Counted from the first letter of the stretch, positions 1 through 11,520 are shown. The stretch: 64,000 bases of DNA from Epiperipatus broadwayi (GCA_028023455.1 JAQFVV010006221.1:7175011-7239010), one strand, 5' to 3'. Notes: generated by a model from the sequence alone, not told the origin. Numbers and translations: made by a program.

Positions 1-1780
1 AGCACTAATTTCTTAAGATTTGAGATATGAGATAAAAAAAAACCAGGATGTTCTGAAAGAAACTTAGGTGAGCAAGAGAGATGGAATTCTAAGAAGCTAT
101 GTAAGGTATAAGAAAAGACAATAGGATCAGATCAGATTAAATGAAATTAAAGTAGGGAGCATTATTGGATGCTAGCATTCAATTTACAGATTAAATAAGG
201 ATCCCAGCAACATTTATCAATTATTTGTAATTGAAATCATAGTTATGCTTGTGGTTGTCTTAATATGACAAACTAAAGGCTACTAAATATTTGTCTAATT
301 TTTTTCCTTATGTAAGTACCTAAGAAAGAAGAATAACCTAGTCTTACTTGACCCAGAGATAATTTGCCTTACTAACTGAGTGTCGCTGTGACAAATAAAT
401 CACAAATCTATCAAAAAAAGCTTTAAATCAAGCTGCAAGTTCACCACTTACGAAGATGACCATATTGTGAAAAATAAGTGAAATTGAAACTAAAAATGAA
501 GCTTCACAATCAAAGGAAGAATTAAACCAATTAAGGAGCTGTGAATCTTTGAATTATACATAAAAATACTTGATGGTAATATTAGAAATTTAAAATATCA
601 GTAAGAAACTTAAATATATTCAGTTTTCAAATGACCTCTGAATGAAAGTGTAAATTTTTTGTAATGTTTTTAAGTCTGTTAGTATGTAATTTTTTTTTAA
701 AATTTATTCTCTATATGTCGAAATGGCAATGGGGATCAGAAAATTTTCTATATTTAAATTATAGTAGGGTGAATTTGATCCTTCCATTGGATATTTCCAA
801 GACTATAATAATATAGATAATCATTCCAAGACTGTTGGTGGTTAGTAATAAAATAAGTTAATATTAAATTAAGAACTATAAAAATATATATCCATTGGAT
901 TTTCTAATTCAAATCCACATAACATTCATATCTTAATGTGCTATTCATATCAATATTTTTTTTTACATTCTTTAAATAATATATTGTTTATATTATTGAT
1001 TAGTAACTTTAAAGTATTGTGATTTAATTTCATTTTGGCAAATATAGTTTTTTTTTTTGTATTTTTTTGTTAATAGTTGTTAATGTATGCAACTTCAATT
1101 TCAGTATCAATGCGAAATCTTCATGCTTCATATAGGAGTTATAATGAGAAATGTAGTATAAATGATGAATGGTTTTCACTAATACCTGGCAGATGGTCCT
1201 TTATAAGAAAATGATATTTATTATCATAGCTTATACAGATGTGCAGGAATACAAACTATTTTACACAAATTATATTTTTTTTTTCTAGCACTTTAGGGAT
1301 AGATATCTCAGAATAATAAACCTGAACAGAACAGAGCAAGTGCTCTGTTCTGTTCAGACTTGATTGCCACAACTAATTTAAAAGTCAGATGACTGATGCA
1401 ATATATAATAATTGAATTTGTTGTTGAAGTTAGTGAAAAGTTTTAAGTATATCAATTCTACATATTTCATCATTATTAATTAATATTAAATGTGAAGATC
1501 TAGAGACTGACCTGGTCATTGATGATTCTTGTGAGCATTTAGTACCGTACATAGGAATTTAAAATATACTGTGTTACAGATGAGCAAATAGAAATTATTT
1601 AAGTCTAATTTCATTATAAAGCAAACAAATGTGTGATTATTTTATACAAAATTACTTTTTAATTTACTCTACTTTTATGTACACATCCCCAGCCTCTCAT
1701 TGTATTTGGTACCTCACTGATTTGTTACTGCAGTTTTCTGTTGTTTATTTTTGTTACATTTGGTATAACCAGCATGTTAC
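1..1780. other. AT-rich DNA, no gene seen
   Basis: No open frame of useful length and no recognised repeat family. The stretch is very AT-rich with homopolymer runs. The one structured site is the perfect hairpin at 1322-1357, listed separately. Confidence 0.6.
1322..1357. repeat. Perfect 17-bp inverted repeat (hairpin)
   Basis: The arm ctgaacagaacagagca (1322-1338) is followed by a 2-base loop and its exact reverse complement (1341-1357). The arms contain a short internal repeat, acag. It has no T-tract context that would suggest a terminator and no flanking open frame. Its origin is unknown; it may be a remnant of a foldback element or a replication-slippage product. Confidence 0.85.
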
Positions 1781-1789
1781 ATTGCAATA

Positions 1790-1896
1790 AAGTTAGCTAG
1801 TAAACCAGTACATTTTCAACTAAAGCAAAACAATGTTTGAAGAAAAAGAGGAATGTTAAAATATTTAAAAATAACTTATAAAGAAGAATTGAATAT
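1790..1896 (+). pseudogene. RTE-like LINE linker fragment, left piece
   Basis: Translation of 1840-1896 gives a short basic stretch ending in RRIEY. It aligns with the linker between endonuclease and reverse transcriptase of the RTE-like LINE on the minus strand near 25410-25500 of this window, whose translation includes LRRIEYLKF. The DNA is also visibly similar, both starting near agctagta and ending in agaagaattgaatat. The fragment stops where the Penelope-like pair begins, and the same motif reappears at 4841. The assignment rests on within-window similarity only, and the stretch is short and diverged. Confidence 0.6.
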
Positions 1897-3189
1897 ATAT
1901 ATTACTTGTTTATAAATCTTTTCATCTACACTTTAATGCAATTTTTATATAATTCCTTTATTTTTTTTAACAGTTTTGACTGTCCTGCAGTCTTCAACAG
2001 AGCTACATTTAAACATATAATCATTATTTTATATATATACATACTTTACATTATTAGTCATAATCATGTTTTATTTTTAACACTATACATTTACTTCTCT
2101 TATTTTATAATTATTATTTTTTTATTTCTTTATAATTTCTACTTTCTTTTTATTTTTTATTTATTCTTCTATTCTTTCTAGCATTCTACACTTATTTTAA
2201 TAGCTATTAATCTAATTTCTTTTCTTCCTTTCTATTATTTATCTATACTTATTCTTTTATTAATCATTTTTATTTATTCCTATTTCTATCTTTATTAATT
2301 ATTCTCATTTTTAATTCACTTATTCATTTTACTCACCTTTTTATAACCTTTTTTTTTTTTTTTTTACATTTTTAACTGACTCTTTTTTAAATTCTTTAGC
2401 CTCTTTTTCATTATCAATTTCTTTAATTTTTTATTCTATTCTTTAAACTTTTCATTTTTAAAAAACTTTATATATTTTTCTATTATTACTAATATTTCTA
2501 TAGAAATAATGTCTTTACCCCCCCCCCATCTTTATTTAGATTTGGTTTTATCTTCTTAATTAATATAGCTTTTTTTTCTATCTCTTTTATTAGAATAACC
2601 AATCATTTTATGCTATCTTTGTCAAATATATGTCCTGTTTCTATAGAATGCATATAAATTGGTGATTTTTTTTATCATACCTATGCTGAATCAAACTTGC
2701 ATACATTGAATTTTTTGTTTCTCCTATATGTTTAGTTCTTATCTTATTATTCTTACATGATCTACATTCTATGTCATATACTCCATTTATATGTTTTTCT
2801 ATTTCTTTAATATATATTCTTTACTATATTACCCCAATATTTTCATCTTTTTTTCTATCTTTTTTACATTTTCCCTTTGCTTTTTTATATCTTTTTTCTG
2901 ATAATTTTACACTTTTCGCTATTATTTTCTTTGGATATTCATTTTCTTCAAACTCTTTAACTATTAATTCTATCTCTTTCTTATATTCTTTTTCACTTGA
3001 ACAATAATTAATAGCTTTATACCACATAAGAATTTCAATTCATTATATTATCTGAATTTATTTTCTTATATACTGATGTTTCTATTCTACATTTTTCTTT
3101 TTCATATGATTTTTTAAAATAATATATTCAAATATGACAACAGATTATCTTTTTCTCTTTCTACTGTAAATTTTATATTCTTGTCCATG
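1897..3189 (-). mobile_element. Penelope-like retroelement, inverted 5'-truncated copy
   Basis: Read on the minus strand, this is a second copy of the element at 3190-4840. From 3189 downward it encodes the region after the RT catalytic box (NIKFTVERE-like), then a lysine-rich stretch, then a GIY-YIG-type endonuclease start near 2760-2800. The non-coding 3' part (about 1905-2060) matches the reverse complement of 4620-4790 almost base for base, including the shared 12-mer actgtcctgcag. The copy lacks the RT fingers and palm, so it is 5'-truncated. It has many stops and is not functional. Penelope-like elements elsewhere are known to carry such inverted truncated partners. Confidence 0.8.
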
Positions 3190-3739
3190 TTAAAAAGATA
3201 TGTAGATGATTACTTATTAATTTTTAATAAAAGTGAAAGGCAAATACATAGGTATTTAGAAAAATTACTAAATTGGATGAAAATATAAAATTTACAGTAG
3301 AAAGAGAAAAAGATAATATGTTATCATATTTCAATATATTATTAGAAAAATCATATGAAAAAGGAAAATGTAGAATAGAAATATCAGTATATAAGAAAAT
3401 GAGTATAGATAATAATATAATGAATTGGAATTCTAATGTGGATAATAAATATAAAATAAGTAGTATTAGTTCAAGAGTTTATAAAGCTATTAATTATTGT
3501 TCCAATGAAGAAAAATATAAAAAAGAGATAGAATTAATAGTTAAACAGTTTAAAGAAAATGAATATCCAGAGAAAATAATAGAGAAAAGTGAAAAAATAT
3601 CAGAAAAAATATATAAAGGAGAAGAGAAAAAAGAAGAAAAAGAAAAATGTAAGAAAGATAGAATAAAAAAGGATGAATATATAGGGGTTAAAACATATAG
3701 TAATAATATAGTAAAGAACATTAATAAAATTATTTAAAA
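3190..3739 (+). pseudogene. Penelope-like reverse transcriptase, C-terminal remnant
   Basis: Penelope-like enzymes copy RNA into DNA at the chromosome target. Seen here: LKRYVDDYLLIF, the metal-binding YxDD box, in one frame to about 3288. A one-base frame change leads into an open frame 3273-3739 of 154 codons. That frame carries ENIKFTVEREKDN, then NWNSN and a YKAINYCSNEE-like thumb motif. It ends in a charged run of K and E. The order (YVDD, short spacer, NIKFT-E, VYKK, NWNS) is the one expected for Penelope-like RT rather than LINE RT. The missing N-terminal part and the frameshift make it a pseudogene. Confidence 0.78.
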
Positions 3740-3837
3740 AATTAATAAAAAATATAATAATGTGATTAAATATAAGATAGTAAATAAAAAAGGAGAAATA
3801 TAATGAATTTATTAGATAATAAATATATTAAAGGAAT

Positions 3838-4089
3838 ATAAAAACATATAAATGGAGTATATGAGATAGAATGTAGATCACATAAGAATAATAAGATAAG
3901 AACTAAATATGTAGGAGAAAAAAAAATCAATGTATACAAGATTTATTCGTAATAGGTATGATAAAAAAAAATCACCAATTTATATGCATTCTGTAGAAAC
4001 AGGATATATATTTGAGAAAGATAGTATAAAAATAATTTGTTATACTAATAAAAGAAGAGATAGAAAAATAAAAGAAACTATTAATTAAG
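3838..4089 (+). pseudogene. GIY-YIG endonuclease domain of Penelope-like element
   Basis: GIY-YIG nucleases nick the target for Penelope-like elements. Seen: INGVYEIECRSH (3848 onward) as the first motif, IRTKYVGE (about 3896-3920) as the second, then after a frame change TRFIRNRYDKK, SPIYMHSVETGY and a KRRDRKIKE tail. The substitution of the usual first motif by NGVYEIE is normal for this group. The histidine and the later acidic position (HSVETG) are retained. At least one frameshift near 3925 and an in-frame stop at about 3839 break the frame. It directly follows the RT remnant, as in complete elements. Confidence 0.75.
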
Positions 4090-4840
4090 AAGATAAAACC
4101 AAATCTAAATAGAGATGGGGTGGGGTGATGAAAAATACATTTTTGTAGAAATATTAATAATAATAGAAATATATATATAAAGTTTTTTAAAAATAAATAG
4201 TATAAAGAATAGGATAAAAAGTTAAAAAATTGATAATAGAGGGAGTTACATTAAAGGAGTATATGAAAAAGAGGCTAAAGAATTTTAAAAAGAATCAGTT
4301 CTAAATGTAAAAAGAAAGAAGAAGGTTATAAAAAGGTGAGCGAGAATAACTAATACATAAAGGAATAGGAATAAATAAAAATTATTAATAAAAGAATAAG
4401 TATAGATAAATAATAGAAGCAAGAAAAGAAATTAGATCAATAGGTATTAAAATAAATAAAATAGAAAGGTAATAGAGATATATTAAAGAATAATGTAGAA
4501 TGATAGATAGGATAGAAGAAGAAATAAAAAGGAAGTAGAAATAATAAATCAATAATAAGAAAATAATAATTAGGAAATAAGAGAAATAAAGATATAGTGT
4601 TAAAAATATGACTATGAATAATGTAAAATATATATTTTTATATATATGTGAAATAATAGTTATACAGTTATATGTTTAAATGTTGTAGCTCAGATAAGAC
4701 TGCAGGACAGTCAAAACTGTTAGAAAATAAAGGAGGAATTATATAAAAATTGCAATAAAGTGTAGATGAGATTTATAAAAAAGTAATATATATGAATAAA
4801 TGAAGAAATGCAAAAAAGTAAAGGAGAAGATATACTTCTA

Positions 4841-5030
4841 AGAAGAATTGAATATCTGGAGTTCCGTAAAATAGTAGGTAAAATAGTTAATTTATTAAGA
4901 AAATAAAATTGAGAATTGGCAAGGAAAACTCTAGAAGAGAATAAAAGTTTCAAAGTATAAACCAACATCTTAATATTGGAACAAAAGTTATCTTAGCAAT
5001 AAGAAGAAAAACTCAAAAGAGGGTTGTCAC
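4841..5030 (+). pseudogene. RTE-like LINE linker fragment, right piece
   Basis: The translation reads LLRRIEYLEFRKIVGK, then after a stop ELARKTLEENKSF. This parallels the RTE-like linker on the minus strand at 25250-25420 (RRIEYLKF). DNA similarity continues to about 5015 (gcaataagaa followed by aaaa runs in both). It starts with the same agaagaattgaatat that ends the left piece at 1896. The 5' neighbourhood of this motif here (4805-4840) also resembles RTE linker. The duplicated target may therefore be longer than 15 bp, or two RTE copies may meet here. Confidence 0.6.
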
Positions 5031-6510
5031 CATCAAATATATAGAAAAGTTGGCTATGATATTTGTGTATAGAATAGAATATTGAAGCTGGAAATATTAT
5101 AGTACATATTTCTGCTTCACCTAGTGCCAATGTCATCAGCACTAGTATGGGTTTGAACCCAATCTTGTAAATTAACTGACACCCGTCTCATAATAGGCAG
5201 TAGTAGATGTATCTTATAATTAATATTTCTAATCAATATTATAATCTTTTATCTAATTTATATTTCATTAATTTATATTTTATGATTAAAACTAACCTCT
5301 TTATAATAGTGATTTATTTTATAATATTTGTAGAAATGTATATTTGTTTATTTTATTAAATTGGCACTAAGAGTAAATAATTGAATCCTAGATATCTATA
5401 GAATGTTACAAATATTTTAAATTCTTTCATTAAAGTTCATTTTTCCAATTAATCAGTTGATAACATTTTATATTTATCTTTTGATAAATGTACATTAAAG
5501 GATCAATTATGTAAGGATTGTAATATTTGTAAGGAATATTTTGTAAATTTGTATTTACGTTTTATATCAAATATTAAGTTTGAAAGTCATTGTATTATTT
5601 ATAGAATGTACCAAATTCCTAAAAATTTTGTGAATAAAATTTACATTTTCTTTAATCTGAATGTTAATTAAATAGGCTTTGTTAATATGATGACTGATAA
5701 ACTTAATCATGCTTGTTGCTGTTTTCTTTTAATTAGCAAAGTGAACCCTTGGGGCATGTTTAATGCAGGATTGTAGATTTCCCACCCAAGCAGACGCTCA
5801 CCACAGAGAAAGTCATCAGCAAATGTCATGTAGATTGTATCCTAATAGATAAGGTTGGATCAGATAAATACTAGAAAATTTTGATGAGGATTATTGAAGA
5901 ACAGTTCACTGAAGAGAGTTGATTAGTATTTATAGTACATCAACCGTTTGCTTTTCGGAGCTCTGTTTCCACCAGCTCATCACAATGCCATTTCAGTGCT
6001 CTCAATACCTAGCCCAGAGATTGTACTGTATCAAGGAAGCCTACTAAATGACCTGATTTTATAACCATCTGTTTCCAGCCATGAAATGTCTACCAATTGG
6101 TTCTGAGGTAACCCCCAATTTGCTGCAAGCCTCTGATTCTAGCTTACTTTGTTTGTTTTTTTTAATCATTGTTAATTTGTATTTTATATATTGTAATGTT
6201 TATACAACTTAATTTTAAAATGCATCTTTTAATTTTTTTTCCTTAAATTTAAAATTATTAATTTTTATAAAAATTCCACATTACTTTGATGTGGCAAATT
6301 TATCTTAATTTTTTTGTTTTGTTGGTAATATTGACTTACTGAAACTGCCAAGTATAAAACTCAACGAGCAGCTAACTTTAAACTCTCTCCCTCTTATTTT
6401 CTCCAGTTAAAAATCATTTCAGGAGACTTATTTTCATTAAATTAATTAATAAAGAAAACTCATTTAGTTTTGTAGCTCTTATATTATAAATTTATTTTTA
6501 AATGATTGAA

Positions 6511-6590
6511 ATTATTTTAAAGGTTAGGTATGAGAGAATAATATATTTTAATTATTTTAAAGGTTAGGTATGAGAGAATAATATATTTTA
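6511..6590. repeat. Perfect 40-bp tandem duplication
   Basis: Two identical 40-base copies, 6511-6550 and 6551-6590, each starting attattttaaaggtt. Their identity in an otherwise decayed region suggests a recent slippage event, or less likely an assembly artefact. Confidence 0.95.
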
Positions 6591-7320
6591 TTAAATCATT
6601 TAAGTAAAATCTATCACAATTTCTGTAAACCAAATATCTTAAAAGAGAATCACCCAGCTATCATAGCATTTTTATATCAACTACTAACAGTATATATTTC
6701 ATACATATATATTTTCGTTTGTGTCAGTAAGATATTAAAATTGTGATGTACAAGTTATTATGCTATATGTTGTCAAACTTCACCAGAAGTGAGTTTGATA
6801 TTCAATGCCCTGTCTATTTTAATTAAAATACAGACTTATTTTGTAATCTTCGATGATGAATTATTTGATAACTTACCAATAAATGAGATATTTGGGATGT
6901 GTGGAAAACAATTTATTCTTTTAAGTTAGTTTTAATTCTTTTCTTTCTTTTTATATTATAATTTATGATCCATTCATTAATGGCCCAAGGTTTCTGTGGG
7001 CATTCTATTAGTCAGAGAGCTGATTATTTTAATCAGGAATTAATTTATTATTTTCGTTAGTGATACACTATCTATATATATATATGTCTAAGCCATTATG
7101 TATTTCATAGTTACAACCATTCCTTTAGTATTATTGTTCTTGCTTTGCTAATTACCTCTTAGGACCTTCGGAATTTTAAATATGATCAGTCCAATCCATG
7201 ACTTTCCCTTAATAGTAGACATATTTCCTACTAGGATCCTTTTCAGGCATTGCCATTAAAATGTGTATGGGAAGTCCAGCACATCAAATCTATTATTATT
7301 ATTATTCAGACATGTTTTGG

Positions 7321-7372
7321 CCTGTATATATTAGGGATTTCTTTTTCCTGTATATATTAGGGATTTCTTTTT
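7321..7372. repeat. Perfect 26-bp tandem duplication
   Basis: Two identical adjacent copies (7321-7346, 7347-7372), each starting cctgtatatattaggg. It lies in non-coding AT-rich DNA. Confidence 0.95.
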
Positions 7373-8249
7373 AGCAAAGCCACCCAGAGGTTCATAACAG
7401 ACTTCATTTGTTCTTTGTTGTGATCTATAATATCATATTGCCTTTATCATTCTATATATGTATATATATATATATTTATTTACAAACCTGAAATGCTCTC
7501 TGCCGTGATGGCATGTCTCAACCAACCATCCAGTTAATTAGTTAAATCTAACTATCTAATTTATTTATTTAAGATGAACTATTTTGGTTTCCACACTCAT
7601 TATATACAACTGATTTAAATGTAATAGTGTTTTAAATGCACATCTCTCATTTCTTGTTATCTATCTATATATATATATAATAGATTTATTTGTAATCTCT
7701 TAAAGAGGGATAATGATATTTTATTGTTGATTGGTTCTTGGCAGACCAATTAACAAATTTTTACTTTTATTTATCAAATGTATTGAGCTGCATCTAAACC
7801 TAATTTATGTATGAATTGAATTGCAATTACCTACTAAATTAAAATGTTCAAATTTTTTTTTTATTTAAAATTTATTGTACTTAATGAGTATTTAAAGTAT
7901 GTAATTGCGAATTCAAGAAGGATAACCTAGTGTTGTATAAACAAAACTCAACTTATTTTGTATTGCCCATCACTCAATTTCTTAATAAATTTCTGTGATG
8001 TTATTGCTTTAATAAATTAGCTTAGTTTGTCATTACTCCGAATCTCTAATATTAATTATACCCTAGTTATTTATAATATTTCTTTGATTTAAATTCAATT
8101 CTTTGTAATGTTGTTATAAAGGATTATAATTGTTAGGGTTCAAACCATTAGTAGTCGATATCAAATCACATCTGTACCGTTCTGCAATCATCAGAATTAA
8201 TCAAATCACTAATTTCATAAACCTTTTCTTATTTTTGAATCTCTTTGTG

Positions 8250-8434
8250 AACCATGACCTCCAGCTGTGATGGAATAAAACCAAGGACTGCTTGCTAGTG
8301 TTACCACAAACGTTATCCATTAGTCAGAGAGGCAAGAGTTCGGGCAAATAGGTTAAGATTGACCATTGCCCTGACATCTGTATCTTGTGCATGGTTGGAT
8401 TCAAGGTACTTTTGCATGGATTTTGACTGGCACA
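8250..8434 (+). repeat. LTR-like 3' end fragment
   Basis: The last bases, ttttgactggcaca (8421-8434), are identical to the end of the LTR-like insertion at 14747-14760. Upstream, gttatccatt is also shared with 14610-14622. As at the solo LTRs below, the terminal CA is followed by atat. A left end was not located, so this may be a truncated LTR or a related SINE-like copy. It sits just upstream of the gypsy 5' LTR. Confidence 0.5.
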
Positions 8435-8554
8435 ATATGTGTATACACTACTAAAAGGATAAATTATTCTAGGTGATTTAGTGAACCTTGGCATTAAGCA
8501 CACACTGATAAAATAATTATCTAATAATAAATATGTATTATATAATTAGAAAGG

Positions 8555-8837
8555 AATTTAATTAAAATCTTTTAACTATAATTAATTAATTTTTTCATCC
8601 CTGCATGATTAAAGTTACTACACAGAATGAAGTAATATTTAAAAGTAACAAATTAATAGGAGAGCAAATCAGAGATTTCCAATTTTTTTTATGCATTGCT
8701 CTTCTGCTACTAATTTGCAAAAAAACGTTTTGGGACTTTTATAATTGTACTTATGGCATGTTAATGTAGAACTGGAAAGATTTGTCTTCAAAGGTATCAG
8801 TTGGTCTTATTATTGTAAATATTTTTTTGTTAATATT
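8555..8837 (+). repeat. Ty3/gypsy 5' LTR, degenerate
   Basis: Aligned by eye with 16289-16606. Shared blocks include tttaattaaaa, actataattaattaat, actacacagaatgaagtaat, cattgctctt, gggacttttataattg and tttttgttaatat. The two copies differ by many substitutions and small indels, so the insertion is old. The exact TG/CA ends and the primer-binding site could not be fixed. Confidence 0.75.
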
Positions 8838-9059
8838 GAAAGTGTAACATTATAATAATTTTATTTGTCGATTTTTATTATTGGCAATTGTTACACTTTT
8901 ATATAAATTTCATTAAATGGCTAATTGTTTATTAAATTTATCAAAGTATTTGTCTGTCATAAATTTCATGGTTATTCCCATTTGGCTTGATAATCCTATT
9001 GACATATTCGAAGATTCTAGAACCTAATTGTAATTGTATATATGAATTTTGTATTAATA

Positions 9060-9800
9060 ACAGCCTCAATAATGCAAATGCCAATCAGCAAGTTTAATAT
9101 CGAGAATGTTACTAATTGGATCAATGTATATTAAACACTGCAGGACATTTTTTTCTAGTCATCAATATTAAAGAAGACTATTTAAAAGTAGCTATGTTGT
9201 TGGAGTTCACCTGATTAAAAGTAATAGATTATATGAACTGGTGAAAACAAAAATTTTTCTCTACAATAAAGTGATAGAAAAGTTATCTGCATATATTTGC
9301 CTTCATCCCTTTAAACATTTTGTAAGTTTACACTTGAGAAATCAGCATCAGACAAAAGAGGATTATTCTAAAGAATATGAAATGGTTTTCATAGATTTGA
9401 CATAGAATTGTGCCTGTGATCAATTTCTGGAAGAAACTCTTTTAGAACAGTTGCTTTGAGATATGTCAAATTAAATTGAGGCAGCAACTACTTGCAGATA
9501 CAAACTAACATATAAAGGGACCATTAAAAGGGTATTATGCATGAATTGGTGCTTGATCAGACCAAAAAGTATTTAGACATCAACCCAACTGCAGATTGAA
9601 ATCACACCATTTAAAAAATGTTTGAACAAAAGAATAAAATAAAAACACAGCAGAGTATAAACGATAGTAAATTTAACTATTATTGCTATGGTAAACCAGG
9701 CCACAAAACTCAAAATAATGAGATCATAATTGTTTGTGTAATCAAGAGAACTGTATGAAGTGTGGGCTGAAGAGCCATCTAGCAACAGTAGGTCGTAAAT
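9060..9800 (+). pseudogene. Gag-like remnant with zinc knuckle
   Basis: Gag packages the retrotransposon RNA. The best sign is YYCYGKPGHK at about 9683-9712, a CCHC-type knuckle start. The remaining cysteines follow only with a frame change (IVCVIKRT then a Cys-containing frame). Upstream, MPISKFNIENVTNWIN (from about 9080) resembles the start of a gypsy-type gag, with several stops between. The placement just before the protease-like stretch supports the call. Confidence 0.6.
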
Positions 9801-9829
9801 CTTAAACAGAGAGAAGAAACAAAGGTAAT

Positions 9830-10020
9830 TTTAAAATTAAAATCTTAATTGCAGTAAAGCAGAACTTAATAGGCTTCCAATATTAATAGAAGGCAAATAT
9901 TTTAATATGGAGATTGACAGCAACTCAGGCATTGTATTAATATCTCTTAAGGATTGGAAGCTTACAGTCAGTAATAGATGTAAGCCCCTTAAAATTGAAA
10001 AAATTAACTTATGAGCCAAG
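9830..10020 (+). pseudogene. Retropepsin-like protease remnant
   Basis: The frame near 9870-10015 reads NRLPILIEGKYFNMEIDSNSG followed by LISLKDW. The catalytic D-S/T-G triad of aspartic proteases appears mutated to DSNSG, so it would be inactive. Its place between the zinc knuckle and the RT remnant is that of a gypsy protease. The call rests mostly on position and the NMEIDS context. Confidence 0.5.
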
Positions 10021-10289
10021 GAAGTAAATGACAGTACTGTAGAAAATAATAGGAGTTGTTAAAGTACAAGTAAAATTAAATGCAAAAAGCCATAAGTTAC
10101 TCCTGTTCATAGTTGTCAGAAAGATAAACCTATTAATAGAAACTGGAATTGGTTTAATTAAACTTCTTGGGATAAACATCAATCATATATAAAAAAAATT
10201 AACATTGAAAACGAAATCCAGTATAAATTTCCAGGTCTATTTAAGACAAAACTAGGGAACATAAAAACAACACTTGTTTAATTGGAGCT

Positions 10290-11152
10290 TAGAGAAAACT
10301 CAGTTATGTGCAAACCACAAAAGTGCCATTTGCATTGAAAACAATAGTAGAAGAGGTGCTTGGTTTAATTCAGAAGGGTATACTGAGTCCTACTGAAAAG
10401 TGAGCTACTCCTATTGCAATAGTTGAAAAATCAGACCGTAAACTATGAATTTGCAGTGATTACCAGATGACAATTAACCAAAACTTGTGTAAAATTGCAT
10501 ACCTGATACCTATTACAAAGGAGAGATCCTAGCTTTGTTATTGAAATCATCATATTTCACCAACCTCCATCTTCATGCCACATTTCATCAAATATCTATG
10601 TGTATAAAGATCTTTGAGTTATTGATAATTACAATTCACTTGGGATTATTTAATTATAACCATCTTCTATTTGGCATTAGTGAGATACCATAAAATTTTC
10701 AATCAGAGGAAGATACATCGCACAATGAATTAGAAGGAGTAATGTCTTATATTGAGAACATATTGATTACAGCTAACTCGGGAAAATTATTAGAGAGTAA
10801 TTCAAGTATGTAAGAAGCTTGAAGGATTTGGTGCAACATTAAATGCAAATAAATGTATATGGAATATAAAAAAGTTAAAATTTTGGGTCACAGCATATCA
10901 CATGAAGGAAAAGATCCCACATCTGATAAAGTTGGAACAGTAGAAATATTCATAAATCAAAACACAAAAGAACTTCAAGAATTTCTGGGACTAATCAATT
11001 ATCTTAAAGTTTTCTTTAAGATAAAAGTACACATGGCTCAATTGTCCAGGGCAGCCACCCATGAAAATGCTTTCATTAAAACAAAGTCTATGTTAACATC
11101 AGATAAATTTCTAATACATTGTGATGGCAATCTAGATGTAATATTATCTTAA
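10290..11152 (+). pseudogene. Ty3/gypsy reverse transcriptase remnant
   Basis: Short conserved blocks are scattered over three frames: VNYEFAVITR near 10438, FNYNHLLFGIS near 10650, and SYIENILITANSG at about 10747-10785, where the catalytic YxDD box should be. The acidic pair has become EN, so the enzyme is dead. The frame 10853-11152 (99 codons) continues with KVKILGHSIS, NTKELQEFLGLINYLKVF and LDVIL. These are the RT connection and the start of RNase H of gypsy elements. Stops and frameshifts are frequent before 10850. Confidence 0.75.
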
Positions 11153-11520
11153 AAGTTTTCTTCAAGGTGAAAGCACATATGACTCAACCCTTTTTTTTTT
11201 TTGACTAATCAATTATCTTAAAGTTTTCTTTAAGATAAAAGTACACATGGCTCAATTGTCCAGGGCAGCCACCCATGAAAATGCTTTCATTAAAACAAAG
11301 TCTATGTTAACATCAGATAAATTTCTAATACCTTGTGATGACAATCTAAATATAATATTGTCTTAAAAGTTTTCTTCAAGGTGAAAGCACATATGACTCA
11401 ACCCTTGTGAAATGGGAATGGGCAGCCTTCCATGAAAATACTTTCATTAAAACAAAGTCTCTGTTAACATCAGATAAATTTCTAAATACATTGTGATAGC
11501 AATCTAGATGTAATATTGGC
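10986..11520 (+). repeat. Tandem near-triplication inside gypsy pol
   Basis: The segment around 10990-11155 is repeated at about 11205-11365 and again, more diverged, at 11366-11520. All share gtctatgttaacatcagat or a one-base variant, and ataaatttctaa. A 13-T run separates the first two. The third copy is followed by the native continuation into RNase H. The duplication places extra copies of the region between RT and RNase H in the element. Confidence 0.85.

Larger units (their letters stand above)
3190..4840 (+). mobile_element. Penelope-like retroelement, 5'-truncated copy
   Basis: The sequence begins inside the reverse transcriptase at the catalytic box. YVDD is encoded at 3199-3210, followed by the thumb region and a very lysine-rich connector. 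A GIY-YIG endonuclease domain follows, then a non-coding 3' part ending near 4800. The upstream two thirds of the RT is absent. Together with the inverted copy at 1897-3189 it forms one head-to-head unit flanked by 15-bp direct repeats (1882-1896 and 4841-4855), suggesting a single integration event. Confidence 0.8.
5031..8250. other. AT-rich DNA with short tandem duplications
   Basis: No gene is supported. 5730-6130 is less AT-rich than its surroundings and has short open frames in both directions, but no family was recognised. Microsatellite-like (ta)n and (tatc)n runs lie at about 7070-7085, 7455-7480 and 7660-7680. Two perfect direct duplications (6511-6590 and 7321-7372) are listed separately. 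Confidence 0.5.

Noticed and set aside
1906-3027. Plus-strand frames rich in F, Y, I and L that look like membrane proteins (1906-2181, 2771-3007)
   Set aside because: They are antisense or non-coding parts of the inverted Penelope-like copy; hydrophobicity follows from T-richness.
7070-7680. Microsatellite runs as telomeric or centromeric satellite
   Set aside because: They are short, simple (ta)n and (tatc)n tracts without higher-order repetition.
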